A stretch of 64,000 nucleotides of DNA from Sisyra terminalis. Its lineage: Eukaryota > Arthropoda > Insecta > Neuroptera > Sisyridae. Below the pieces are notes generated by a model. The model saw only the letters and a program-made list of their open reading frames with translations. It made no database searches and was not told the DNA's origin. A program made the translations under genes and the position numbers. Positions 11,784 through 23,599 of this stretch are shown here, one piece after another; the stretch's first letter is position 1, and every line of letters starts with the position of its first letter. Where the stretch lies: the NCBI GenBank assembly GCA_958496175.1, contig OY292276.1:24074001-24138000 (forward strand), in the 5' to 3' direction.

Positions 11784-12748
11784 ATGATTGACTTGTATGG
11801 GATTTTGGGTTTTCGTCTACAAATTCGACCATTGCATGAATCAGAAACATTACGTGCGTGTCGAATTTGTAGAAGCGACACTTACCTAACAATATACGTA
11901 CGTAGAAACCCTGTGATATATAGGTGTAGGTTCCAACTAGTTGGATTGTAATAAAGCGATTAATTACAGTGCCCCTGTTGCAACTCCCAACCAATTTGAA
12001 ACAAAGAAATTTGAATTGCGTTCGAGTCGAGTAATTACCGAATGTACATGTATTAAGAAGAATGGTTTGCAAGGGGAATGTTTTCGAGCTGAATGCATAA
12101 AAAAAGTATAATAAATTTCGTATTGCAAGATGAAGTTTATTTTATTTTTGGCTTGTTATTTTATAGAATGCTGGGGATGCTGGAATCAATAAAACCACGG
12201 CAAAAGAACCGTCTCAACAGGCGCCAACTCCACAAATGCATGGCGATCCTGGCACTCCGATGCAGAACGCTCAGCAGCAGCCTCTACAAGAACCGCTTCA
12301 ACCTGTGGTACAAAATAATCCCGCACCACAAAATAATAATTTACAATCAGGTTCCAAGGCACACATGCACACATTCTACTCTGCATCAAAGTCTCAAATG
12401 CTGCACCACCATCATCAACACGACGCGCAAAACCAGGATCCTGCCCAAACAGCCCAGGCAGCACACCACCATACAGAAATTCACAACTCGGGCCATAATC
12501 ACATGACACATACTCAAAATTATCAAAATTCTGCGCCAGTGAACAATGACTCCTCTACGGAACAAAATCCACAACAAACAATCCAATCCAACGCTCAACA
12601 AATTCATCAACCACCTCCCAACATCCCTCAACAACCACCACAAGAGGTTGCCCCAGCTGCAGTACCCCAGCAACAAGCCGATACGCAACACGTCCAACAA
12701 CAGGCGCCGAATAATCAACAGATTAATTCAAGTAACGTAACTGCTTGA
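11784..12748 (+). CDS. Unrecognised gene: Cys-containing N-terminal part and His/Gln/Pro-rich C-terminal exon
   Basis: I do not recognise this protein. Two exons are well supported: 11970-12105 (TTACAG acceptor, GTATAA donor) and 12167-12748 (TTATAG acceptor, TGA stop), joined in phase 0. The first encodes APVATPNQFETKKFELRSSR followed by a Cys cluster of pattern C-x-C-x9-C-x4-C. The second encodes about 190 residues rich in Gln, His, Asn and Pro, with HHHH and several HN/HQ runs, and no membrane span. The 5' end is uncertain. An open stretch from an ATG at 11784 to a donor at 11923 fits the phase and gives about 285 aa in total. A 29-nt exon at 11873-11901 would also fit. Base composition of the last exon (near 46% G+C) differs sharply from its surroundings, as expected for a real exon. 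The tail could belong to a metal-binding, low-complexity or regulatory protein; none of these is shown. Confidence 0.55.
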
Positions 12749-15603
12749 GAAATGAGCAAAGCAATTGCTCTTTTCTCTACTTGAATCTAAGTCACTCATA
12801 ACAATTTTCAATGTGAATTTAAAATGAAATTAACAAATATGACTTAATAACACAACACATTTGCATCAAATGTATAAATTATAGTATAAATTGAAATTTA
12901 TAATATATTTTGTAGTTTTTTTTTTCTATAAATAGTCGGTTTTATTTACTGTTTTCTCTCCCTAATGCAAATATTAAGATTTTTTTCTGTAATCCATCAA
13001 ATCGATATAAAGAATTGAATTCAGCAAAGTTGTAATCTCATCCTTTTTTGTACATATTCATAGAGGATACGTTCCTTGAAATTATTCTTTACCTGAAATA
13101 ATTTGTTAGTAGTGTCCGACTGGAACTAGTTTTTACGACCGAAGCCGAATTTCGGCAGCAATCTCAGTTTCGGCCGAAACCGAAACTTCCATTGAAGGTC
13201 ATGTTTTCGTAGAAAAAAGTTACTCATAATTAGTCACTTTATATTTAAATCCTGTAGCTAATCATTTATTCCCTAATATTTGAGCAAATCGTGACCATAA
13301 CTTATTATCACTTATTATTTCAAATAAATTATTATGCTGAAATAAGGGATTGACTTAAAAAAATTGCACCCAATATTTCTTTTTAATATTAGCTACGAAT
13401 ATCATAAAAAAATAAAAAAAGTTACAAAACAAAACTATTTTTTACCTAATATGTTTAGGTACACCAAATAGACACTACGTCTTATATCTAAAAAATAATT
13501 TCTTCTAAACTTTAATCAGTTTTCTTTCGAACTGAAAAAATTATTTAAGATAATATTAAACAAAATATTAATGAACTGATAGTTATCAGTATTCATAATT
13601 GAAGAATCAAATAATAATAAGTGAAAAACAATAATTTTTTAACATTTTTATCTCACGAATTCAATTTCGGTCGTAGTTTCGGCTTGATGACAGCCGAAAC
13701 TGAAACTAATTTTTGGCCGAAACCGAAAGTAAGGTCGGACACTATGTTAGTAAAATTAGAGTTATATTTTTAATAGAAACGGAGTCACAATTCATATATC
13801 GTGCTTTTTTCACGATCTGGAACTAAGTATCAGTTTCTTTTGTGGATGTTATTGTTGAGTCTTATGCCACTATAACACAAGTTTGTAGAAAAGAAAAATA
13901 ATTATAGTACAACAGTTTTACATTTTACTATAGACAATTACTACTATGGTACATGTGATTCAGCAGCAACATCTACAATAGAAACTTTTTATGAACCTAT
14001 TTTTTTATCCAAAATATTTTGTTTTACAAATCATCTTCACCAATGTTTCAAGATGAATTATATATAGAAAACTGTGTTTAGTAGTTTACTGATAGTACTA
14101 CTATTAGCTAAATTTCAAAGAATAATTACAGTTAAAAGCAGGTACAGGGGTATAACATTATAGAGTAAGAGCTCCAGACTAAAATTCCTTCAAAATTTTG
14201 TTAAGGGGGTTCTTCCGTTTGATTATTTAGATTTTTTTTTTTTTGCATAAATTGCTTTCTTAACATGTCTACAATATTTTATTTTATTGTTTTTCTAAAA
14301 ACTGCTTTTTCAAACTTTATTCCATCCTATCTTAAAAACGGTATAACCGACAGACATCCTATTTATAGGGTAGACCAAGGGTATGCAAACGGTCGATTTT
14401 AAACAGGTCGATAGTCGATCGCGAACAGGTCAACAATCGATCGCAGGTATTTTAAAATTTGTTTCGGTAAATTTCAAATCTTTTAATTGATAATGAGTAT
14501 TAAAAATTAAAAGGCAATGAAACTTGAATTTAAAATTAAATACACATCTATTCTACAACGAATACCACCGATTCCCAAATAGTGCTTCTAGTAGTACCTT
14601 CTACTTATTCTCTCTTTAAATTTATATTTGTTTTTAATATAAGTTTAACCCATTTCTCGAAGTCGATGGCGTGTAAATTACAAAAATTATTGTCGTACTG
14701 GGGAGAACTCAGCACATCAAGACGTACGGAATGAACTAAAACTACCGAAAAATTTCGAATATTAGTATTTTTTTTAATAACAAAAAATCAACAAAAAAAT
14801 GTAAAGTTGCAACTTTTCTTCTGAAATCTAATAAAAATCCAATTTTCCATATTTTTAATTGATTTTAGTTCATTCTATGCCTTTAGGCTTACATATTAAA
14901 ACGACGCTTTTTTTTTAATTTCACTTAAGCGATTCAACCGAAATTGTGGAGGAAGTGAGCGCCCCTTTTTTTTGAGACGAATGCCTTCGAAGCGCTATAA
15001 TTCACGCTTTAATAAAGATTTTTACCTAAAAACTATATAAATACACTTCAAATAAATTATTTCATGATAAAAAGTTCAAAATTCTATCTTTTCATTCAAT
15101 CTATTCACGCAGAAAAGTAGGCAATCACACGAGAGAACCCCCTTTAGTAATAATAGTAATTTTTCAGTATTTCAGTAACTTCAAAGGGATGGAAACATAT
15201 TTTTTCATACCAACTTTTATTATTTGTCAATTCTCTTAAATTAAGAACATGAATTTTTGACGAAAGATTTTACGGAATTTGTAAGCTTAGTCTCAAGAAA
15301 AGTTTGAATTATTTTTAAATTTCGTTGAAAGAAACTTTAGTTTTCAATGTAATGAGTTGAACGTTTATAGTAACATATAGTAATTTTTTATGTAGAATCA
15401 TTTTTTTAGATGCCCCGTTCGAGGTTCACGAAGAATGTATCGACCCAATTCAATGCGAAATGTTGTCTCCACAAACGTTGTCCGTAAAGAGAAACTGTGG
15501 CCTTACAGATACGCCCCCGAATGAGTTAATCGAATACCCACATCAAACCCATCAAAAGCCTATTATTGACGAGAACTTCACTCAAAGATTTCAAGATAGT
15601 TAA
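12732..15603 (+). CDS. Alternative terminal exon of the unrecognised gene (exon 15410-15603)
   Basis: Within the His/Gln-rich exon, 17 bp before its stop codon, a good donor (A|GTAACG at 12731/12732) leaves phase 1. At 15408-15409 a TTTTTTTAG acceptor opens an exon that continues in exactly the matching phase for 64 codons: APFEVHEECIDPIQCEMLSP, then a Thr/Pro- and His-containing stretch ending FTQRFQDS and TAA at 15601-15603. The exon has higher G+C than the surrounding DNA. It would replace the last five residues of the short form by 64 new ones. The joining is inferred from phase and splice sites only; the exon could instead belong to another transcript. The proposed intron contains two DNA-transposon copies. 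Confidence 0.5.
13110..13744 (-). mobile_element. hAT-like MITE, copy with TAGTGTCCGAC ends
   Basis: Ends TAGTGTCCGAC and GTCGGACACTA are exact inverted repeats. Subterminal regions hold repeated TTTCGGCCGAAAC-type palindromic motifs on both sides. The 635-bp element aligns in inverted orientation with the copy at 54704-55403. The flanks share TGTTAG, but a clean 8-bp duplication is no longer visible here. No transposase is encoded. Confidence 0.8.
14205..15142 (+). mobile_element. Terminal-inverted-repeat element with GGGGGTTCT ends
   Basis: The left end GGGGGTTCTTCCGTTTGATT and the complement of the right end GGGGGTTCTCTCGTGTGATT match apart from about three bases. Flanks are TTAA (left) and TTTA (right), so a TTAA target is possible but not proven. 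It is non-coding, 938 bp. A shorter copy in reverse lies at about 48117-48418. Relative to that copy, this one has an extra block at about 14376-14722 starting near GGGTATGCAAACGG, which looks like a separate insertion. Confidence 0.7.
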
Positions 15604-18600
15604 GTATGTATAATAAAATATGATTCGATAAATTTTCCAAAAATTATATTAAAAATAGTTTCAATAATTATGAGATACATTCTAAAAATATTATGGATTT
15701 TGTATTATTGGCTTTGTTTTCTATTTTTAAGAAATTAAAAAATATAAATTATGATATGGCATATGATGACATTTTTAATTCTGTTAAGGTCTACTTAAAA
15801 TTATTGTTACAGCAAATTTGTGTTCGTTGACGTTAATTGAATTAATACAGATATTCATATTATATTAATCGCATCAAAACTTAACATAAGTATATATGGA
15901 AGACGATGAAACTGACAACTTATGAATTATTGCAAATATAAAATATTAACTCTAAATTATGCCTTTTGTACCTATATAACAAATTATTCAAATTTAACAC
16001 TGAAGATGCTTATGTACTTCTAATATATTGTTCAGTTTATATCAACAAGAATGCCTAATTGAAATTTTACCACAACAAATGGCAACATTTTGAACGTAAA
16101 CTGAAAGGATCGAATTCAAAAAGAAACATTTTTAAAGTTTATAAAGCCAAAATATTTATAATCTAATTAAAGCTACCAACATTTTCTTTTTAATAAGCTG
16201 AGATCCTGAAATCAAGTACATAATCATCTTGATTTGCTCTCAATTAACAAATTATTAAAATTAACAATAAAAATTTCTGTTAAATGTGAGAGATCTATTA
16301 ATTTTGACTGCACCATTTTCCTATAAAATACATCAATTAGTTTATTACAACTCCTCTATATTAATATATATTCAAAAATAAAAAATAGAAGACTTTTTTT
16401 AGAACAAAAAATATAAATGAACACATCTTCCCTTTTTGATATCTGGAAAAGTTAAGTCTTTCCGTAAAAATGATATTTTCCTATGTGCTATTTTTTTTTT
16501 TCTTTGTACATGACTTGGTTTTTCTTTAAAAAGAACTTGAACTAAATGTGTGAATTTATGGCAAGATGTTTCTAAATTTAATATCAAGATACAGCACCAT
16601 GTTTCAAGTAAATTGGTGCAATATCAAAGTTATAATTTAATAGATATGAAAGTAGTAGAACAAAGTAAATATTGGTGAAATTAAAGTCGATCACAACTTT
16701 CCAAATTTTGTGATCATAAAAGCTCTTTTATTACAAATACTGTTAAATGTGCCTTATAGAATTCTGTCACAGAATAATTTTTTTTGTATACCCAAAGCTA
16801 ATGATTTATTAAGAAAAATGATAAGAAATTTAAGTTCAAGAAACCTAAGCCTTTAATATGATCAAGACTGTTTGGTATTAAAGTAAAAAATCTAACATTT
16901 TCTTTAAAGTTTTATATAAGTTTTTAAAAAATTGTGAGTATTATTTTTTTTCTTTAAAACACAGTCAAAATAGACAAAAAGAATCAATACACTTTCGAAT
17001 AATTTTTAGCAATACATTTTTAATTAATATTTAAACAAATAAATTCAATTTAGAAGTCAGCTACTTTTTCTTAAGTGGTCACTCAAATATATTTGGGAAA
17101 CTAGTTTGTTCACTTTGGGTAATTGTGTAAATTACTTTATAATAAAGGACTAAGGATTACTTTATAATTACAAGAAAAATTAAAGTTTCATCACAAAAAG
17201 AATTGGCAAAGAATTAATTATTTTAAACGTAAAAAATAATGAGTTGAGTGCTACTAACGTCACTAACACGAAACTGTACCATCGAGCTAACGTAATCTTA
17301 TACTTTTTGCATGGAAAATGTAATGTTCTTTCCATGGAAAGTTTAATAACTCCTCTATTGTACTGTTTCACGTTTCCATTACTTTTACCTTTTGACCATT
17401 TATATAGAAAAGATTATATATACAGAAGTAATATGGAAGGCCAATAGCAACAAACTAAGGGATAAAATCAAAAAAATTAACGTGGGGTTTAAAAACGTTC
17501 CCTTTATGATAGAGCTCAGTGGTTATTAATTGGTCCCAAATTGATCAATCAGACCGCAATAGCACCAATCATTTCATTAGAAATTCACAATTTAACTCAC
17601 AATTCTTATTCTCCAGAATTTCAATATTTCATTAAACTAGTTATTTTTTAAATTAATGATTTTCCAGTACAATAACACCGTACACCAAAATTGGGCATCA
17701 TGATATCTTTGCACTTGCATCTCTACAACAGTCCCCTATTGAAGTTCAATTTGTCATTATTTTTTTTATGTTCCAAATACGCCAAAGTTTGAAGAAATCA
17801 TAGTTAAACAAATTTTCTATTTGGTTTATTCCACAATTTTTTGTGTTGCGATAATTTTTCATGATCATGTTTCGACTTGCCAATTCTACATATGCTTCTA
17901 AAATTGAATTTATGTGTTTTATCAACTTCTTATTAAAAATACCTGCATTCGTTGACGAGGAAAAAAAATTGAAAATATTTGCAAAACTATATCCTGGTTT
18001 TTCTCCAGTGATTTTCTTTTTTATTGGATAAACTGCTGAAAACTGAAAAACCGTTTTACCTAACAAAAAAAACCAGTGAAAGGAAACTAGGAAATAATAT
18101 TTTGCAGAAATATGTACACAATTTCTACGTTGGTGATTTTTGTAATGTAATTTTAGATAAAGATTTGTATAATTTTTTTTTTAAAATTCATATATGAGTT
18201 TAATGTATACAAGATTTGCATCAATTTTCAACCTTTTTTGGGTACCACTTCAATATTACAAATTTGATTTATTTTTATCTACTTTGACTGGATCATAAAA
18301 ATTCTAAATATATTTGTAAAACTTTTATTAGAAAATACTCGCACTCTAATGCTCTGTTAAGTCGTTTATAAATATAGCTACTGAACGCCCCTTTTTAAAA
18401 AATTAATATAAAAATATTATGTTTTCATTACACTAAAGGGCAGTGAAACGAGGCCATATTAGTATAATTATATATAAAATAGTCTTTGCCAATTAAATTT
18501 TCTTTTAAATTTAACCAATTAAAAATCATTATTGTTTCTGCTACCTAATTTAGAGTAACATCTATTATGCAGCCAAATATCGGTATTCGTTACTTATTTG

Positions 18601-19682
18601 GTAAAAACCAAATTATGAAAGCTAACCAATACTAAGATAATTATTGTTTCTATGAATTTATAATTTAATTGTTTCCATTATGTCATAATTTGTACGTTTC
18701 GTTTGATTTATCAGAGGGTCGATTGAAACATTAATTTTAAAAATGCATTTTTTCGTTTCTTTCGAAATACCAAAAATAAAATTTAAGGATGATTTATGCA
18801 TATAAACATACTGTAACATAATCTATTAACATTTAAGAAAAAATTCTTTGGAAAGTACAAGATAAGCCAAAAACCATTTCATAATATTGGTTTTATAACG
18901 GTAGAACATTTAGACGTTTAAATTCGCCAATTTATGTTTAACATCCTAATTTTTTTTTTTAATTTATGAAATTTTTCAGGAGAGATACGTATGTTACGTT
19001 GTATATAACGTATATGCAACTTAATATACGTAACTCGAATATATAAATTATTAATTTATGAGAGCCAATAGATGTCATTTTGCTATATATCGTACAACTA
19101 CAGGTCTCTATATCTTATTATAAAGAGACCAGTACTTACAATTCTTATCAATCTATAGTTGTAAAGTGCTTATACTTCTCCATTAATTTCAAAAAGACTT
19201 TTCGCCGCAAAATATGTATCAGGAAAGATTAAAATTGATTAGAGTTGTAAACATACATGTGGTGTCTTAAAATAATTAAATAATCAAAAATAAAAGAATT
19301 TCCCAATGTGATTTTTGGCTCATCCTCTACTGGCAAAATTAAACATGTTTTTGTAAGCTTTTTCATTTTTAATTAATTTAGAATATTCACATCAATCGCC
19401 CTTTTATTTCTACCAAATAAGTAATGGAATCGTCTAACAATAGAAAACTAAATCAGACGATACTCAGAAGTAAGTTAAACCGAGATATGACTACTCTAAA
19501 AATATCCCAACAAATTAAATTCAATTCGCTTAGAGCTTCCAATTAAAAAACAGTTTATTTAATTTTTTTTTATAGATTCGTGCGGAAAGCGTTATTTTGT
19601 CATTTTTTCAGTAGTAGATGAGTTTTATAATAAGGCCACTACATGATCGTATTAGAAGCAAATGACTCGTTTTTTTTATCGT
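15604..19682. other. Long A+T-rich intergenic stretch
   Basis: No exon, RNA gene or clear repeat was seen on either strand. Open stretches are short and compositionally like their surroundings. Confidence 0.5.
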
Positions 19683-22600
19683 TTATAGTATTGTGCACTT
19701 TTTTTTGTTTTTATTAATATAACTGGGTTTTATGGGTGGACGTTCAGAAATTTGAAATTTTCTAACGATCCTTACTAATTCGTGGAACGATTGATCAACG
19801 TTCATTCTCATTTTCGCACTACATTCGATATAGGGAATTTTTAATTGACGCGCCAAATTTTGGGCTTCCTCCACTGAGACGACTCGTTGGTGGTCCAAAT
19901 CAACCTGAAATGAAATTTTTTGATTAAAATTATGTTCTTTATGGAAATTCTCGATAGTACAGAAGTATAGGGAAAAAAGAAAGATTCAAATTTTATTTCA
20001 CTTAAGCAACTATCAGCATTGGCTAACAGATGCTTTGAAATTTATCGATATGCTAGCCCAAACTTTGAACATATTATTAACACAGAGTTGAACTTTTACG
20101 TAAGTAAAAGTATATTTTTTACATAAGTTTTTTTGGTTTGGAGGATTTAGAGCAATGTTGCACCAAGGGTCTGTGGAGCATATAGGTTATTTGAGTATTT
20201 GAGATAGTTATTTGAGATTTCACTAAAACTACGTTCGAAAAATGCTGGACACATTGATTTTGAACAATAGGGCGTTCATGGAGCTCATAATCATAAACTA
20301 GGGAGACGTTGATTCAAAAAAGTATGAGAATCAATCACTGGTTAATACTATTATGACTTAATTAAACCTTCAAAGTAGTATCATGTTTCTGGTGCTTATT
20401 TTCATACTTTGATACTGTTGACCCTAGATCCTCTGCACTGTGTCCTGATTTTGTGAACGACTTTGCAGTACAGCGTTCGTTCTCTTGTCATTTACACTTC
20501 GTGAACGCGCTGTACAGTAAACAAAAAATCGTAATAGAAGCAACTACCAGCGCCGTCTACGTAGGCACAATTTGGATTGAACTAAACAAAATGAAACAGC
20601 GTATATGTTGGAAGAGAGACTTATATGTCTCTCTTTTTTGGTTTGGGCTACTGAAGCATGTGAAACGAGTAAAATACAAGCGCGAAATGTAAGCTGACGC
20701 TTATCGACACTCAATTAGTTTTGTTGTAATTAGTTTTAGTTAAAACTGTGCCAACATAGACGGCGCGTCGTATGCCACACTAGATTAAGATAGTATATAA
20801 GCAGGTATTCCAATCCTGCAATGAAGTCTATTGGTGGCCAAGTGGCCAAAGTAACCGCTCCAAAACTGGTAGGCAGTAGGTTTGATCTTCGTTTCGAGCA
20901 AATTGTCAATATTTATCGATAACGGTTATGATAAGCCCTAGAGTCACTAAAAGACCTTAGTAGTTATAAAGCGACGGTAAATAACAATTAAAAAAATCTT
21001 GTAATGATGGGAAATGTGTCAAAATATGACGCCGCCACAAGTGTCTAGAATATTAACTAACCGAAACTATATACCACAAAGTATAAATGACAGGAGAACA
21101 AACACTGTATTGCAAAGTTGTCCACAAAATGAGGGAACAGTGCAGAGGACTCTAGTGTCAATAGTATACAAGTATGAAAATAAACACCAAAAACATTTTC
21201 ATATAATTCACAAGACATTAATAGTTTCAATGGAAAATTGCTTTCTAAACATAAGTAGAATTAAATAATAATGAATTTATGTTATATTAAAGGTATTAAA
21301 TTATATGAAGAACATGAATGTAACGTTTTGACCTTAGCTTTAGTTGGCTTTAGTCAGCTTTAGTCTTAGTTTGAATCTCAATAACAAAAAAATGAACAAC
21401 CAATAACAATTCAGTACATTAAGTTGGCCCTGTCTTTTAGTGATAATGCGCTGATGGCGCTGATAGTGGTCGAAAAAGTAACTAAGCCATGTCTGAATTT
21501 TTGAGGACACAGGAACTAATATGAAAGGTAGAAGGAAGGAGAACCATCTGAATATATTAAAAAGTGCCCATCGAAAGGGAACAAATTAAGGTGGCGCTAT
21601 AGTAGCAAGTGCAAGGATTTTAAAAACAGCGCCATAAATTGTTAGAGTAAAATACCAAATTAAAAAAGGAAAAAAATACTTCTATAAATAAATACTTTTA
21701 TAGGTTATATTTACTAATATTTGACTATGTAAATAGTTAAGATTTTAAATACTGCATAATTCTTAACTACACAAGTCAAGAAAAATATTAAATTCTTCAA
21801 CCCAGCGCATTTCACTCTGTTTATAACTGCTAAATTCATATCATTTCCATTACCTACATGAGCGCCATTTCGGTGAGTTTTCGAATTATAATTTTCTGTT
21901 TATAGGTGGACACTTTTTCAACTTGTCCCCCATATAAGACGGTTCTCCTTTCTTCTACCCTCCATAGGAACTAACAAATTGCATATCTCGTTCATTCTCC
22001 TATTATTTATTCTTCGTGCTATGTACTTTTATGCTAACTACCAAAGTTAGTTCGCAAGATACACGTGATGGCGACACATTTTAACACATTTCCTAATATA
22101 CATTGCCAGATTGGACTACCTTCTTCTATATTATCTTACACTAGATTAAGGTAATATAAAAGAAGATATTCCAATCCGGCAATACATGGTGGGAAACGAG
22201 TCAAGATGTAGCGCCGCCACAAATGTGTCTAGAATACTAACAGAAACTATGTTTTTTTATGCTAAACAGTATTTCATTTTTATAATATATTGTTTTAGTT
22301 TCATTATTCAGTTGAGATTTGGTTTGGCTGTCCTTGATTCCTCCAAGTAGACGATGTTTTTGGATTTCAAATGATGAATACAAAAACTTTATTCGCACAA
22401 TACAAAAGAAATACTAGTTTCTCAATCAAATTAAATGAAATACGATTATTGAAAAAACGCCCTCCTGTTATTGTTTTCCATTTCGAATGTTTTCGAATAG
22501 GAGAAATCCTTAAATTGAAAGGATTTTAATAATTTACCTTATTTCCAACCATCAACATGGGGAACTCGTCTCGATCTTTCACCCTTAAAATTTGTTTGTG

Positions 22601-23257
22601 AAATTTGTAGATTTCATCAAAACTTGAATGATCCGCCACTGAAAAGACTAGTAAAAAGCCTTCCCCAGATCTCATGTATTGTTCTCGCATGGCACTAAAT
22701 TCTTCCTGTCCCGCCGTGTCGAGAACTAGAAAGAAAAAATAGTTAAGTTAGTTACAAAAACTTTTTTTTTTCGTTCCTTAGCACTTACTGTCAAGTTTTG
22801 CTGGAACATCGTCAATACGGCATTGTTTTGTGTATGAATCTTCGATCGTCGGATCATAATCCGTTACAAAATAACTCTAAAAATAACACGTAAAATCTTA
22901 ACAAATGGAACACATCATTGGGAAATACGATATGACATGCTAGGGCTATTTTAAGAAAAGATATCTGATTGATAAATTAAAAATAATATCATTTATATTT
23001 GAAGAAACAAAAAGTAAGTGTTTCATGATGGAAATGGGTCGATTTGTATGGTTTGAGGGGTAAATTGCGAACATGTTGGGACAATTGGAAGGTGTTTGGG
23101 AGTCGGGTCTTTCCATATAAGGATTTTGATGCCAGTACATAAGAAAACTTACTTGAATAAATTGTATTGTAATCGATGATTTTCCGACGCCGCCACCGCC
23201 GACAATTACTAGTTTATATGTTGGAGAATAACTTTGTCGGTCGTTTATTTTCGACAT
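19683..23257 (-). CDS. Ras64B: Ras-family small GTPase, R-Ras/M-Ras type (Drosophila Ras2/Ras64B-like)
   Basis: Membrane-anchored GTP-binding switch protein. Exons on the minus strand: 23257-23153, 22876-22789, 22725-22538 and 19904-19683, phases consistent, 200 aa. P-loop GGGGVGKS at residues 20-27, effector loop YDPTIEDSY at 42-50, switch [13 protein letters not shown] from 67, guanine-binding NKVD at 126-129 and SAK at 156-158 are all present. The extended N-terminus and GGGG P-loop resemble R-Ras-type proteins rather than classical Ras. The tail has a Lys-rich run and ends in CTIL, a CAAX box; a final Leu favours geranylgeranyl over farnesyl addition in known enzymes. Intron 3 (2.6 kb) is full of repeats. 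The symbol is by resemblance to the fly gene; orthology was not tested. Confidence 0.92.
20552..20767. mobile_element. Small TIR element in the Ras intron with an internal AGAGAGAC hairpin
   Basis: GCGCCGTCTACGTAGGCACA at the left and, as complement, GCGCCGTCTATGTTGGCACA at the right are inverted repeats with two differences, continuing imperfectly for about 15 more bases. The interior carries an 8-bp hairpin (AGAGAGAC, loop TTATAT, GTCTCTCT at 20613-20634). No target duplication was recognised. Just outside, at 20475-20515, GTACAGCG...CGCTGTAC forms another imperfect inverted pair. Confidence 0.6.
20825..21002 (+). mobile_element. tRNA-derived SINE, copy 1, nested in another repeat
   Basis: The head has a tRNA-like A box (GGTGGCCAAGTGGCCAAAG, degraded) and B box region (AGGTTTGATCTTC). 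The conserved tail has CTAGAGTCACTAAAAGACC and TAAAGCGACGGTAAATAACA, ending in A-rich sequence. AATGA flanks it on both sides (20820-20824, 21003-21007). The DNA on the two sides continues a repeat that is uninterrupted at 22140-22250, so the insertion is directly visible. Confidence 0.85.
21520..21966. mobile_element. MITE with 8-bp target duplication GGAACTAA
   Basis: The left end TATGAAAGGTAGAAGGAAGG continues into AGAACC; the complement of the right end is TATGGAGGGTAGAAGAAAGG continuing into AGAACC. Both ends are followed further in by AAAAAGTG. GGAACTAA occurs directly outside each end (21512-21519 and 21967-21974). The element is 447 bp, non-coding. The 8-bp duplication fits hAT-type integration, though the end sequence is not a classical hAT terminus. 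Confidence 0.8.
22099..22250. repeat. Repeat with an 80-bp hairpin; uninterrupted version of the copy 1 SINE target
   Basis: ATTGCCAGATTGGA and, as complement, ATTGCCGGATTGGA bound an imperfect hairpin at about 22102-22184 whose inner arms also match (CTTCTTTTATATTA-like). The following block (GGGAAACGAGTCAAGATG, GCGCCGCCACAA, TGTCTAGAATA) recurs at about 21008-21080, on the far side of SINE copy 1. Confidence 0.65.
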
Positions 23258-23319
23258 TGTTTTATTTAATGTAATAGAACAACTTTCAGCAAAATCTTGA
23301 CAGAAGAATCGTTCCGTAT

Positions 23320-23580
23320 TCACTTGGCGTTTTGTTCTTTTTGTTCATACACTTGATGAAGTCTAACCCACACAGCCACACCTACGGCAGTAAAACCTAC
23401 GCAAGTTACTTCACACTGATTTAACTCGCATGCATCACCACTCTTGTATTCGTATAGGCAACTATACATACTAAACGATTCAAAAGTAAAAGATTTTTGT
23501 GGTAGGAATAGATAGGAAGACAAAAATCCCGTAACCGAAAGCCCCAAACAAAAAGCCCAATTTGAAAATTCCAATGACAA
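23320..23580 (-). other. Open stretch just upstream of the Ras start: 5' leader with a uORF, or a small hydrophobic protein
   Basis: The frame is open for about 86 codons and ends in TGA at 23322-23320, 63 bp before the Ras ATG. Its first ATG is internal (at MYSCLYEY), leaving a reading frame of about 50 residues with a hydrophobic stretch VTCVGFTAVGVAVWV. Because it has no ATG at the 5' end, a translated upstream ORF in the Ras leader, or a spliced upstream exon, is as likely as chance. No recognised family. Confidence 0.25.
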
Positions 23581-23599
23581 AAAATCCCAAACTTAATAA

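Noticed and set aside
11725..12072. Minus-strand open frame of 115 codons
   Set aside because: It lies opposite exons of the plus-strand gene with good splice sites and shows no family resemblance.
12093..12740. Other open frames over the His/Gln-rich exon on both strands
   Set aside because: They are shadows; low-complexity codons leave several frames open. Only the frame that joins in phase with 11970-12105 has splice support.
16000..19600. Scattered 60- to 106-codon open frames
   Set aside because: They have the same composition as their surroundings, no splice context and no resemblance to known proteins.
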